A DNA stretch of 64,000 nt from Bradyrhizobiaceae bacterium. GTDB taxonomy: Bacteria; Pseudomonadota; Alphaproteobacteria; Rhizobiales; Xanthobacteraceae. The stretch spans positions 62,001-126,000 of the forward strand of contig JADYXZ010000009.1 of assembly GCA_020853885.1 (NCBI GenBank), in the 5' to 3' direction. Position numbers and translations under genes: made by a program. Numbering within the stretch: position 1 is the stretch's first letter; every line of letters begins with the position of its first letter. This document shows positions 53,003-61,412 of the stretch, in pieces. The notes beneath the pieces are model-generated. The model was not told where the DNA came from, made no database searches, and saw only the letters and a program-made list of their open reading frames with translations.

Positions 53003-53515
53003 CGGTTCCATTCCCTCCGATTGATCGTCCTGCGAATGCAACCGCACGCGCGCTTGCGAAGCAAACGAACTTCCCGTGAATGCGCAGCCGGAACTTCGCG
53101 CGCAGGTGCTTGCAGAATTCTGCGATCGGGCGCATGAAGCCGGGCGCGGCACGAATCGAAGCGGCTTGAGAAAAAATTAACCGGCGCCACGTAGTTTTTA
53201 GTTGCGAGCGCGCGGTGATTTGCGAGGTGCGGCGCACGCCGCGGATAGCCTCAAGTGAAGTCGCACGCGATCTTCACATTCCGATTCAGAATCAAGCAAT
53301 GACCGCTTCATCCGCCGCTTTTCGCGGGCGCGGATTTGCGAGTCAATTCAAGCGGCTGCGGGGCGGCGCGAAAGCGTCGATTCCGCCCGAACCCGCTGAA
53401 GATCCGATTCAGGATGAGCTGAGAGCCGGATTCACTTTGCCGTAATCGGAGACCGGGTCCGACCCCGGATGATTCGACGGCGTCCGCGAGCTTCCAGTCG
53501 CGCGCGCCGCCGATT
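53003..53515. other. Long non-coding gap with a GANTC cluster
   Basis: This 513-bp region between the DctM stop and the DUF427 start has no convincing gene; a 76-codon frame at 53215-53445 has no Shine-Dalgarno sequence or recognisable domain. CCGATTCAG occurs twice (53281 and 53404). A small CCGGG/CCCGG hairpin lies near 53454-53469 without a T-tract. Confidence 0.5.
53283..53475. promoter_or_regulatory. Cluster of seven GANTC (CcrM-type) sites
   Basis: GANTC pentamers start at 53283, 53289, 53340, 53379, 53406, 53429 and 53471 (GATTC five times, GAATC and GAGTC once each). By base composition less than one would be expected in 193 bp. In alphaproteobacteria GANTC is methylated by CcrM, and clustered sites can link promoters to the cell cycle. 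The cluster is 280-470 bp upstream of the DUF427 gene. Confidence 0.5.
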
Positions 53516-54832
53516 TCAGTCCATCGTGCTTGGCAGGAACAGCGAGATTTCCGGGAAGGCAATCAGGATGATCATGATGACGACCTCGCAGCCGAGGAAC
53601 CAGAAACATCCCTTGAAGATCGTCTCCAGCGGTATCTGATCGCCAACGACGTTCTTGACGACGTACACATTGAACCCCACCGGCGGCGTCAACAGGCCGA
53701 TGCCGATGAACTTCACCACCAGCACGCCGAACCAGACCAGATCCATCCCCAGCGCCGAGAACATCGGCACGAAGACAGGAATGGTCAGCAGGATCATGCC
53801 GAGCGGATCGAGGAACATGCCGAGCACGACATAGATCAGCGAGGTGCCGATGATCAGCAGCAGCGGATCGACGGACCATTCGCCGATCAGTTGCGTGAGC
53901 AACTCGCCGGTGCCAGCGAGCGCCAGGAAGCGCGTGAAGAGCACGGCGCCGATGCCGACGAAGAAGAGCTGCGCCGTGGTTCCGATCGCGTCGATGAAGC
54001 TGTCGACGAAGCCGGCCCAGCTCAGCTTCCTGCGCACCACGCCGATCATCACGGCGAGGAACGCGCCGGCTGCCCCGCCTTCGGTCGGCGTCACGACGCC
54101 CCAGTAAAGACCTCCGATCACGCCGAGGATGAGCAACCCCACCGGCCAGATCTCGGCGAGCGATGCCCAACGCTCGCGCCAGAGTGCGGCGCGGTCCTCG
54201 AACACGACCGGCGGCGCGACCGCCGGATTGAGCCATGCGCGCCCGACGATCATGATCATGTACACGACGGCGGTGAGAATGCCGGGAAAGATTCCCGCAA
54301 GCAGAAGCTTCGCGACCGACACCTCGGCAAAAATTCCATAGATGATGAAAGTGATGCTGGGCGGGATCAATGCGTCGAGCGTGCCGCCGCTCGCGCAGAC
54401 GCCGGTGGCGAGGCCCTTGTCGTATTTGCGCTTGAGCATTTCCGGAATCGCGAGCCGCGCCATGACGGCGGCTGCGGCGACGCTCGATCCGGAAGCGGCG
54501 CCGAAACCCGCGCACGCCCAGTTGGTGGCGACTGCCAGTCCGCCGGGCAGCGAACCGAACCAGGCGACGGCCGCGCGGAAGAGCGCGGTGCCGATTCCCG
54601 AATTTCCCGCGATCGCTCCCATCAGCAGGAACATCGGAATTGCGGAAAGATCCCAGTTCGCCGCGAAGACGAACGGCGTATCGCGGATCGCGCTTAACGC
54701 GACATTGAAGTTGCGCAGATACCAGAAGCCGACGAATGCAACCGAACCCATCGCGACGCCGATGGGAACGCGAAGACCGATCAGGAGCAGGATGCAGCCC
54801 AGGCTGCCGAAAGAAAGCGTCAGCGCGCTCAT
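53516..54832 (-). CDS. dctM: TRAP transporter large permease DctM
   Basis: 438 residues with about 12 helices. AIPMFLLMGAIAGNSGIGTA, CAGFGAASGSSVAAAAVMAR and CASGGTLDALIPPSITFIIY form the first half, and LGMFLDPLGMILLTIPVFVP with VVKFIGIGLLTPPVGFNVYV the second. These match DctM substrate-path motifs. The ATG overlaps the DctQ stop by four bases. It belongs to a second DctPQM system unrelated in context to the first. Confidence 0.94.
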   Translation of the reverse strand: MSALTLSFGSLGCILLLIGLRVPIGVAMGSVAFVGFWYLRNFNVALSAIRDTPFVFAANWDLSAIPMFLLMGAIAGNSGIGTALFRAAVAWFGSLPGGLAVATNWACAGFGAASGSSVAAAAVMARLAIPEMLKRKYDKGLATGVCASGGTLDALIPPSITFIIYGIFAEVSVAKLLLAGIFPGILTAVVYMIMIVGRAWLNPAVAPPVVFEDRAALWRERWASLAEIWPVGLLILGVIGGLYWGVVTPTEGGAAGAFLAVMIGVVRRKLSWAGFVDSFIDAIGTTAQLFFVGIGAVLFTRFLALAGTGELLTQLIGEWSVDPLLLIIGTSLIYVVLGMFLDPLGMILLTIPVFVPMFSALGMDLVWFGVLVVKFIGIGLLTPPVGFNVYVVKNVVGDQIPLETIFKGCFWFLGCEVVIMIILIAFPEISLFLPSTMD

Positions 54833-55368
54833 ATGCCGCCCTCCCGCAGATCGGTCTTCTGCTTCGGACGGTAGCCGCGCGCGATGTCACGGATGATGCG
54901 CAGCACGAGATAAGCGGCCATGAGCCCCGCGGAGATCGGCAAGAGCCAGCGGCTCGGCCAAACCAAAATGAAACCGCCGGCCGCTTCCCAAACTTCGCCG
55001 GCACGGGTCTGCTGCACCGCGCGCAAATGGGTTTGCCAGGTGAAGACGCCCACATAGACGAGCATGAAAATCTTGACGGCCGTCTCCAGCCAATAGGCAA
55101 ACCGTGGCGTGCCGATCTGCTCGAAGACGCCGGCCACGATGTGGTTGTCATGGCGCGTGATCCACGCCCACGGCAGATAGGCGACGGCGACCATGTACCA
55201 GCCGGAAACGATCTCGGTCGTACCGGCAAACGGATGATTGAACAGCGTGCGGCCGGCAACATCGACCGTTACGTGAATCATCATCAGGAATCCGGCGACC
55301 ATGCCCGCCCAGAACAGGGCGTTGATTGGATATTCAATCCATCGCAGCAGCCGTTCGACTATCTTCAT
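54829..55368 (-). CDS. dctQ: TRAP transporter small permease DctQ
   Basis: 179 residues from ATG 55368 behind GGGGGTAGG; a frame to 55413 is weaker. Four helices are visible, with INALFWAGMVAGFLMMIHVT, GRTLFNHPFAGTTEIVSGWY (the conserved DctQ loop), FAYWLETAVKIFMLVYVGVF and LPISAGLMAAYLVLRIIRDI. It lies between the DctP hairpin and dctM. Confidence 0.92.
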   Translation of the reverse strand: MKIVERLLRWIEYPINALFWAGMVAGFLMMIHVTVDVAGRTLFNHPFAGTTEIVSGWYMVAVAYLPWAWITRHDNHIVAGVFEQIGTPRFAYWLETAVKIFMLVYVGVFTWQTHLRAVQQTRAGEVWEAAGGFILVWPSRWLLPISAGLMAAYLVLRIIRDIARGYRPKQKTDLREGGI

Positions 55369-55420
55369 GCCTACCCCCACGCACTCTCCCCCCGAGCGCG
55401 CACGCCATTCCAAAACACTT

Positions 55421-55449
55421 GCGCAAGGCCGGTACCCCCGGCCTTGCGC
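55421..55449 (-). terminator. Intercistronic hairpin between dctP and dctQ
   Basis: GCGCAAGGCCGG (55421-55432) and CCGGCCTTGCGC (55438-55449) form a perfect 12-bp stem with a five-base loop. On the minus strand AAGTGTTTTGG follows. It probably acts as a leaky terminator or 3-prime stabiliser giving more DctP than permease. Confidence 0.7.
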
Positions 55450-55466
55450 TTGTCGTACTGCTTCCC

Positions 55467-56615
55467 TCAGAGCTTGGAAGGATCAACCTTGGAATAGACT
55501 TCCCGCCAGATTGCGTCCGCGAACTTGTCGATATCCTGGCCGATCGCCGGAGCGAGCTTTGCCCACTTCTCGCGGTTCTTGTCATAGGCCGCGATGATCG
55601 CCGCGGGATCCTTCACGCCGAACTTCTTGGCGTTCTCGATGTTCCGCTCGCGCTGCGCCTTGTCGTACTCCTGGGTCAGCTTGACGAAGCCCGCCTCATC
55701 GGTGGGTTTGACCAACTGCACGCCCTTCGTGCTCATGATCAGCTTGAGGTCCGCTTCGTTTTCAATGACAAACTGACCGAGGGCGAGCGAGGCGCTGATG
55801 TAGGCCGCCTGCTTCATATGCGCCCGTTTCTGCTCGGTGGTCATCTTGTTCCAGACGTCGCGGTTCAGCGGCAACCCGACGGCGGGCCCGCTGAGGCCAA
55901 AGCTGAAGTCGGTGACGTGCTTGGCGAAGTCGGCATAGCCGAAGACCTTGAGCCAGTTGTGCACGCCGAGCTGGCAATCGAGGCCGCCGCGCTGGAGAAG
56001 GCCGACCGCTTCGACGAGGGTCGCCGAGACCGGAACGGCGCCAGCCATGTTCATCATCTCATGGTGGCCGCCGGCGGCGCGAACGCGCTTGCCCTTGAGG
56101 TCCGCCAGCGAGCGGATCGGGTCACGGCAGGCGAGGTAGTAGCCGGAGCTCGTCCAGCCCGGGAGCGGGACGGTATTGATCTTCCTGAACTCCTCGAGAC
56201 ACGAGGGGCAGTTCATAATGACCGTTTCCACCGCTCCGCCGGAGGCGGCGATGACGGCCGCGGCGTCATCCTTGCCGAACACTGCCGTGGTGTAGATCGC
56301 GTTCAGCGAAGGCACGAGGTTCGGAACGTATTGCGAAATCTCGAGACCGGACGCCATGACGCCGTCCTGAATCGCCTGGAACGTGTCCTTCGGGTTGGCG
56401 AGCTGGCCGCCCGGCACGAGCTTCCACTTGATCTGGCCGTTGGTTTCCTTCTCGATCGCGGCGAACGCTTTCGGCAGGGCGACGCGATTGAGATATTCGC
56501 CCGCCGGCGGCCACGAGCCGTAAACGAGTTCGGTTTGTGCGGATGCGCTTTGCGCAGCCAGCAACGTGCCCGCCAATGCGGCGGCTTGAATCCAGAGTCT
56601 GCTGTTCGACGACAT
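55467..56615 (-). CDS. dctP: TRAP transporter solute-binding protein DctP
   Basis: 382 residues from ATG 56615 behind AGGAGGAA; a longer frame to 56741 is out of place. A signal peptide ends at ASAQ (about residue 27). The mature protein has GQIKWKLVPGGQLANPKDTF, LADLKGKRVRAAGGHHEMMN (carboxylate-binding Arg) and LVEAVGLLQRGGLDCQLGVH. A NCPSCLEEFRK segment contains two cysteines, not typical of all DctP. The ligand is unknown. It leads a DctPQM operon. The 228-bp gap upstream holds GC-rich inverted sequences near 56790-56840, at the end of the next gene. Confidence 0.93.
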   Translation of the reverse strand: MSSNSRLWIQAAALAGTLLAAQSASAQTELVYGSWPPAGEYLNRVALPKAFAAIEKETNGQIKWKLVPGGQLANPKDTFQAIQDGVMASGLEISQYVPNLVPSLNAIYTTAVFGKDDAAAVIAASGGAVETVIMNCPSCLEEFRKINTVPLPGWTSSGYYLACRDPIRSLADLKGKRVRAAGGHHEMMNMAGAVPVSATLVEAVGLLQRGGLDCQLGVHNWLKVFGYADFAKHVTDFSFGLSGPAVGLPLNRDVWNKMTTEQKRAHMKQAAYISASLALGQFVIENEADLKLIMSTKGVQLVKPTDEAGFVKLTQEYDKAQRERNIENAKKFGVKDPAAIIAAYDKNREKWAKLAPAIGQDIDKFADAIWREVYSKVDPSKL

Positions 56616-56843
56616 TCGAGCGTTCCTCCTCACCGTCGCTGCTTGTTTGTCCCGCCCGCTTGTTGCGGACCTTATTATTTTGACGCCGCACGCCAAGTCC
56701 CCAACGGGACGGCCCGCGGCATCGTTATGGAGGATAACCATTTCCCCGGGCCAACTTCAATCCACCCAAAGTCACTGCGTGGATGGGAGGCGCCCCACGG
56801 CCGCCTGCCCGGCGCAGGCCATGGCCGCCGGGCGCACAGGTTA

Positions 56844-57944
56844 TCAGCCCCAGATCTCGCGGGCAGTCTCAACCACCAGCCGCAGCTTGGCGATTTCGTC
56901 ATCAATCGTGAGCTCATTCCCCTCCGAAGTGGAAGCAAAGCCGCATTGCGGGCTGAGGCAGATCTGATCCAGCGGCACAAATTTGCTTGCCTCCTCGATC
57001 CGGCGCTTCAGCAAATCCTTGCTTTCGAGCGCCGGCTTCTTGGTCGTCACGAGACCCAACACCACCATCTTACCCTTCGGCACGAACCGCAGGGGCTCGA
57101 AGCCGCCCGAGCGCTCGTCGTCGTATTCCAGGAAGAAGCCGTCGACGTTCAGGCCGTTGAACAGGGCGTCGGCGACGTGCTCGTAGCCGCCGGCCGCCAT
57201 CCAGGCGGAGCGGTAATTGCCGCGGCAGAGATGGGTGCAGATGCTCATGTTGGCCGGCTTTCCGGCGATCGAGGCATTGAACAGCTCGATGTAGCGCAGG
57301 TGCTGCTTCTCGGCGCCTTCGCCCAGCATGGCTCGCCGCTTCGGGTCATTCAGGAAGGCAAGGCTCGTGTCGTCGAGCTGCAGATAGGTACAGCCGAGCT
57401 TGTCGAGCAGGTCGATCTCCTTCGCATAGACCCTGGCGAGGTCGTCGAAGAAGACCTCCATGTCGGGATAGATCTTGCGGTCGATGCCGCGGCCGCCGGG
57501 ATAATGCATCATGCTGGGCGACGGCAGCGTGAGCTTCGGCGTCGCCTTGGCGACCGACTTCAGGAACTTGAAATCCTCGCCGAAGATGCAGCGATCGAGA
57601 TGCAGCTTGTCGACGCGGTACTCGACGAACTGCCAGTCGACCTTGCCGTGCTCGCCCTCGAACGGGACTTTGATGACGCTATCAAGCTTTGATACGCCGC
57701 CGAGCTGATACTTGAAGTCGATCACCCAGTCGGTGCGGCGGAACTCGCCGTCGGTCACGCCTTGCAGGCCGACATCCTCCTGCAGCTTCACCACCGCGCG
57801 GATCGCGTCGTCCTCGAGCGCGCGCAGCTCGGCGGCCGGGATACGGCCGGTCGCATGATCCTCGCGCGCCTGCAGGAGCGAGTGCGGGCGCAACAGGCTG
57901 CCCACGTGGTCGGCGCGGAATGGCGGCCTGGTCCTTGCGGTCAT
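56844..57944 (-). CDS. Cobalamin-independent methionine synthase family (MetE C-domain-like) methyltransferase
   Basis: 366 residues. It corresponds to the catalytic C-terminal barrel of MetE only; the N-terminal MetE domain is missing. FRADHVGSLLRPHSLLQARE is the family start. The zinc site is visible: SICTHLCRGNYRS (His-x-Cys near residue 215), FFLEYDDERSGGFEPL (Glu) and LSPQCGFASTSEGNEL (last Cys). Such stand-alone proteins, for example Bacillus YxjG/YxjH, transfer methyl or related groups to thiols; true methionine synthesis is not proven. It diverges from an alpha/beta hydrolase gene 88 bp away. Confidence 0.88.
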   Translation of the reverse strand: MTARTRPPFRADHVGSLLRPHSLLQAREDHATGRIPAAELRALEDDAIRAVVKLQEDVGLQGVTDGEFRRTDWVIDFKYQLGGVSKLDSVIKVPFEGEHGKVDWQFVEYRVDKLHLDRCIFGEDFKFLKSVAKATPKLTLPSPSMMHYPGGRGIDRKIYPDMEVFFDDLARVYAKEIDLLDKLGCTYLQLDDTSLAFLNDPKRRAMLGEGAEKQHLRYIELFNASIAGKPANMSICTHLCRGNYRSAWMAAGGYEHVADALFNGLNVDGFFLEYDDERSGGFEPLRFVPKGKMVVLGLVTTKKPALESKDLLKRRIEEASKFVPLDQICLSPQCGFASTSEGNELTIDDEIAKLRLVVETAREIWG

Positions 57945-58032
57945 TCATCCCTCCCCGCATGCCTGGCGCGCACATTATTGGTTTGCGTCGCAGAGTGAAA
58001 TATCCTCACGCGCCAAATCGCGGGAGGAACAC

Positions 58033-58728
58033 GTGGCGACATTTCTTGTGGCGCACGGCGCATGGTCGGCGGGATGGGCATGGAAGAAGATGCGGCCGCT
58101 CATGCGCGCCGCGGGGCATGAATTCTGGACGCCGACCTATACCGGGGTCGGCGAGCGCGTGCATCTGGCGAACGCTTCGATCGATCTCGACACGCACATT
58201 CAGGATGTCGTCAACGTGCTCGAGTACGAAGACCTGCGCGACGTCATCCTGATCGGGCACAGCTACGGCGGCATGGTGGCGACCGGCGTCGCCGACCGCG
58301 CGGGCGCGCGGCTCACGCAGCTCGTCTATCTCGACGCCTTCGTGCCGGAGAACGGCAAGTGCCTGCTCGACTATGTGGGCGAGCACGGGCGGAAGATGCG
58401 GCAGGCCGCCGATGGCGACTGGCGCGTGCCGCCGAACCCGATGCCGCCGGACACGCCGCAGGCCGACCTCGACTGGGCCATGCCGCGGCGGCACCCGCAG
58501 CCGGTCAAGACCATCGCGACGCCGATCCGGCTTTCCGGCGCAACACCACCGCCGCGCACTTATATCTATTGCACGCGCAGGCCGCCGGGCGATCCGTTCG
58601 GCCAGTTCGCCGAGCGGGCGCAGCGCGAGGGCTGGGCCTATTTCGAGCTCGACGCCAGCCACAACCCGCACATCACGATGCCGGAGACGCTGGCGGCGCT
58701 GTTCAACAAGATCGCGGGGGGATACTAG
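58033..58728 (+). CDS. Alpha/beta hydrolase
   Basis: 231 residues from a GTG behind GGGAGGAACAC. The N-terminus FLVAHGAWSAGWAWKKMRPL is the oxyanion HG region. The nucleophile elbow is LIGHSYGGMVATGVADRAGA (Ser near residue 77). The catalytic His is in LDASHNPHITMPETLAALFN at the end. It resembles hydroxynitrile-lyase/esterase-like small hydrolases such as salicylate-esterase types. The substrate is unknown. It is a single gene, followed by a composite palindromic repeat. Confidence 0.88.
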   Translation: MATFLVAHGAWSAGWAWKKMRPLMRAAGHEFWTPTYTGVGERVHLANASIDLDTHIQDVVNVLEYEDLRDVILIGHSYGGMVATGVADRAGARLTQLVYLDAFVPENGKCLLDYVGEHGRKMRQAADGDWRVPPNPMPPDTPQADLDWAMPRRHPQPVKTIATPIRLSGATPPPRTYIYCTRRPPGDPFGQFAERAQREGWAYFELDASHNPHITMPETLAALFNKIAGGY

Positions 58729-58730
58729 CC

Positions 58731-58842
58731 GTCCTCATCCTTCGAGACGGGCGCACGCAAGTCGGCTGTAGCCGACTTGCGCGTTTAATGGTGCCGATCT
58801 CGGGTAAACCCGAGATCGGTGCACCCTCCTCAGGATGAGGAC
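58731..58842. repeat. Composite repeat with nested perfect hairpins
   Basis: Outer arms GTCCTCATCCT (58731-58741) and AGGATGAGGAC (58832-58842) enclose two perfect stem-loops. These are CGCAAGTCGGC/GCCGACTTGCG (58756-58766 and 58771-58781, 4-nt loop) and CCGATCTCGGGT/ACCCGAGATCGG (58794-58805 and 58808-58819, 2-nt loop). The single-stranded form would be a three-way junction. It shares its outer sequence with the palindrome at 3885. Confidence 0.85.
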
Positions 58843-58865
58843 AGAATCAAGGTGCCGGTAAATAG

Positions 58866-58909
58866 CCCTCATGGTGAGGAGCGCGGCCGCGCGTCCCGAA
58901 CCATGAGGG
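58866..58909. repeat. Second palindromic repeat beside the composite element
   Basis: CCCTCATGGT (58866-58875) and ACCATGAGGG (58900-58909) are a perfect 10-bp inverted pair around GCGCGGCCGCGC, itself a palindrome. It lies 15 bases before the end of the methyltransferase gene and may terminate it. Confidence 0.75.
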
Positions 58910-58924
58910 CGGACGCTATAGCGC

Positions 58925-60091
58925 TTACGCCGCCTTCCTGCCCCACAATTCCTGCGAGGCGAGGCGGGTACCTTCGGCCAGCGATTCCAGCTTCGCCCAC
59001 ATGATCGAGGGATGCACGCGGCGGACGAGCGGCGTCTGCGCGAAGCCGCAGTCGGTGCCGCCCATGACGTTCTCGCGCCCGACGAGCTTGGCAATCCGCA
59101 CGAGGCGCTCGGCCACGAGCTCCGGGTGCTCGACCACGTTGGTCGAATGGCTGATGACGCCCGGCACGAGCTTCTTGCCGGCGGGCAGCTTCACCGTCTC
59201 CCACACGCGCCATTCATGCTCGTGGCGCGGGTTGCCCATCTCGATGCAGTAGGCGCCGGCCTTTACCTTGAGCACGAGGTCGACGATGTCCTTGAGCGCC
59301 ACATCGGTCGTGTGCGGCGTGTTAAAGCTGCCCCAGCAGATGTGATAGCGGACCTTCTCCTCGGGCAGTCCTTCGAGGGCATGGTTCAGCGCGTCGACGC
59401 GCACCTCGGCCCATTTGCGGAAACCTGCGAGGTCGGAGCCGCCGAAGGCGACGTCGTACATGTAAGGAAGGAACGCGTCGTCGACCTGCACATAGAGGCC
59501 GGAATCAACGATCGTCTTGTATTCCTCGCGCAAGGCTTCGGCGAAGCCGAACAGCGCCTCCTCCTCGTTCTTGTAATACTCGTTCAGGAAGAAGGGCGCG
59601 GCGCTCGCGGGCGCCACCACGGGGAGAAAGCCTTCGACATCGACGCCCTTCAACGCGGCCTTGAAGATCTCGATGTCCTTCCAGAGCGCGGCCTGGCCCT
59701 TGTACGTGACTTTTCCGACGGTGACGACGGTGCCGCGCTTCGGCAGGCGCTGGGTCGGGAAATACTCGGCGTAGAATTCGGGGAATTTCGAGCGGTCCTT
59801 GCCGGCGCCGACGGGCGCCACCACCTCGCGCTCCTCGATGCCGCCGAGACGATCAAGCACGTAAAAGGACCAGGAGCGGAACTTGCCGTATTCGCCGTCG
59901 CTGACGATATCGATGCCGGCCTGCTGCTGGCGCCGCACCACGTCGTTGACCGACTGCCGCAGGAGCGCGTCGAAGGCGGCCATGTCGACCTTCAGGCCCT
60001 TCTCGATCGCCTCGATATATTCGACGAGCTGCGGCGGGCGCACGAGGCTGCCGACATGGGTGGTGAGAATGCGGTCTGCGCTGCGGGCCAT
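58925..60091 (-). CDS. MetE C-domain-like methyltransferase, tandem paralogue 2
   Basis: 388 residues from ATG 60091 behind GGGAGGGACC. A frame to 60388 overlaps the neighbouring paralogue and is rejected. RILTTHVGSLVRPPQLVEYI starts the barrel, and DIVSDGEYGKFRSWSFYVLD follows. Zinc ligands are in VRYHICWGSFNTPHTTDVAL (His-x-Cys), AYCIEMGNPRHEHEWRVWET (Glu) and ENVMGGTDCGFAQTPLVRRV (Cys). The upstream gene at 60112 is clearly a paralogue. Members of this subgroup are often annotated as methionine synthase II, but the true methyl donor and acceptor are unknown. Confidence 0.88.
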   Translation of the reverse strand: MARSADRILTTHVGSLVRPPQLVEYIEAIEKGLKVDMAAFDALLRQSVNDVVRRQQQAGIDIVSDGEYGKFRSWSFYVLDRLGGIEEREVVAPVGAGKDRSKFPEFYAEYFPTQRLPKRGTVVTVGKVTYKGQAALWKDIEIFKAALKGVDVEGFLPVVAPASAAPFFLNEYYKNEEEALFGFAEALREEYKTIVDSGLYVQVDDAFLPYMYDVAFGGSDLAGFRKWAEVRVDALNHALEGLPEEKVRYHICWGSFNTPHTTDVALKDIVDLVLKVKAGAYCIEMGNPRHEHEWRVWETVKLPAGKKLVPGVISHSTNVVEHPELVAERLVRIAKLVGRENVMGGTDCGFAQTPLVRRVHPSIMWAKLESLAEGTRLASQELWGRKAA

Positions 60092-60111
60092 TTCCGGTCC
60101 CTCCCCTTGGT

Positions 60112-61299
60112 TCAATTCCAGAGCTGTTTCGTGGCGATGCGCGCGCCCTCGGCCAGCGCGCCGAGCTTCGCCCACATGATCTGCGGGTGGACGCGGCGGG
60201 CGAACGGTCCCTGGGCGAAGCCGCAATCGGTGCTCGCGATCACGTTGTCGCGGCCGACGAGCTTCGCGAGGCGAACGATGCGCTCGGCGACAAGCTCGGG
60301 ATGCTCGACGATGTTCGTCGCATGGCTGACGAGGCCGGGCAGGAGCTTCCTGCCTTCTGGCAGCTTCACGGTTTCCCAGACGCGCCATTCATGCTCGTGG
60401 CGCGGGTTTGCCATTTCGATCGCATAGCCGCCGACGTTCACGCGCAGCATGAGGTCGACGATGTCCTGCATCGGCACGTCGTTGGTGTGCGGGCCGTTCC
60501 AGCTTCCCCAGCAGAGGTGATAGCGCGTGCGCTCGGGCGGAATGCCTTGGAGCGCGTGGTTCAGCGCCTCGATGCGAAGCTCCGCCCACTTGCGGTACTC
60601 GGCGAGCGTCTTCGGCGGCACCATGACGTCATAGGTGCTGGCGAGAAACGCGTCGTCGATCTGCGCAATCAGGCCGGCATCGACCACCGCCTTGTATTCC
60701 TCGCGCACGGCTTCGGCGATGGCGAACAGCGCCTCGTCCTCGCTCTTGTAATATTCGTCCGTGCGCTGCGGCACGACGCTCGCGGGCGCAACGAGCGGCA
60801 GAAACGCGTCGACGACCTTCGTGTCGCCGACCGCCTGCTTCACGTCGGCAATGTCGCGCTGGATCAGGGCGTGGCCCGTGTACTGGATCGGCCCGGTGAC
60901 GTACCAGGAGCCGGTCTTGAAGGTCTTGCCCATGCCGACGAAACCGTGCGTGCCTTCGTACTCGGCATAGAACTCCGCGAAGTCGCGGCGGTCTTTCCCC
61001 GCGACCGCCGAACGGAAGCCGGGGGTCTGGTCGTGGCGCTCCTCGAAGCCGCTCAGGCGGTCGAGGATGTAGCGCGACCAGCTGATGGTTTTGCCGTACT
61101 CGCCGTCGCTGACGATATCGATGCCGACCTCGGCCTGCTTCTTCACGACGTCGGCGACCGCGCGCTTCAGGCACGCTTCGTAGGCGGCTTTGTCGTAGGG
61201 CTCGCCGTCCTGCTGCTTGCGGATGAATTCAAGGAGATCGTCCGGCCGCACGAGGCTGCCGACATGCGTGGTGAGGATGCGGTCCAGCGAGGCAGACAT
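60112..61299 (-). CDS. MetE C-domain-like methyltransferase, tandem paralogue 1
   Basis: 395 residues. It shares RILTTHVGSLVRP, DIVSDGEYGK and NPRHEHEWRVWETVKLP with the downstream paralogue. Zinc-site residues are in TRYHLCWGSWNGPHTNDVPM, GGYAIEMANPRHEHEWRVWE and NVIASTDCGFAQGPFARRVH. The two genes are 20 bp apart on the same strand and form an operon, divergent from a MarR-type regulator gene that may control them. Different loop sequences near residues 95-135 suggest different substrates. Confidence 0.88.
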   Translation of the reverse strand: MSASLDRILTTHVGSLVRPDDLLEFIRKQQDGEPYDKAAYEACLKRAVADVVKKQAEVGIDIVSDGEYGKTISWSRYILDRLSGFEERHDQTPGFRSAVAGKDRRDFAEFYAEYEGTHGFVGMGKTFKTGSWYVTGPIQYTGHALIQRDIADVKQAVGDTKVVDAFLPLVAPASVVPQRTDEYYKSEDEALFAIAEAVREEYKAVVDAGLIAQIDDAFLASTYDVMVPPKTLAEYRKWAELRIEALNHALQGIPPERTRYHLCWGSWNGPHTNDVPMQDIVDLMLRVNVGGYAIEMANPRHEHEWRVWETVKLPEGRKLLPGLVSHATNIVEHPELVAERIVRLAKLVGRDNVIASTDCGFAQGPFARRVHPQIMWAKLGALAEGARIATKQLWN

Positions 61300-61412
61300 C
61301 GACGTTCTCCCTGACGCGTGTTGTTTTTGTTTTGTGCCCGGCTTCTCTGGAGATGGTGACAGGCACCGCGGCCGGGTGATAATATTTATAAAAGATAACT
61401 AACTGGAACTCA

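Noticed and set aside
53215-53445. Small plus-strand frame of 76 codons in the GANTC-rich gap
   Set aside because: No Shine-Dalgarno sequence, no recognisable family, and it overlaps dense GANTC sites; kept as non-coding.
55326-57692. Plus-strand open frame of 788 codons across dctP and the MetE-like gene
   Set aside because: It spans two recognised minus-strand genes and the gap between them, with antisense-like composition.
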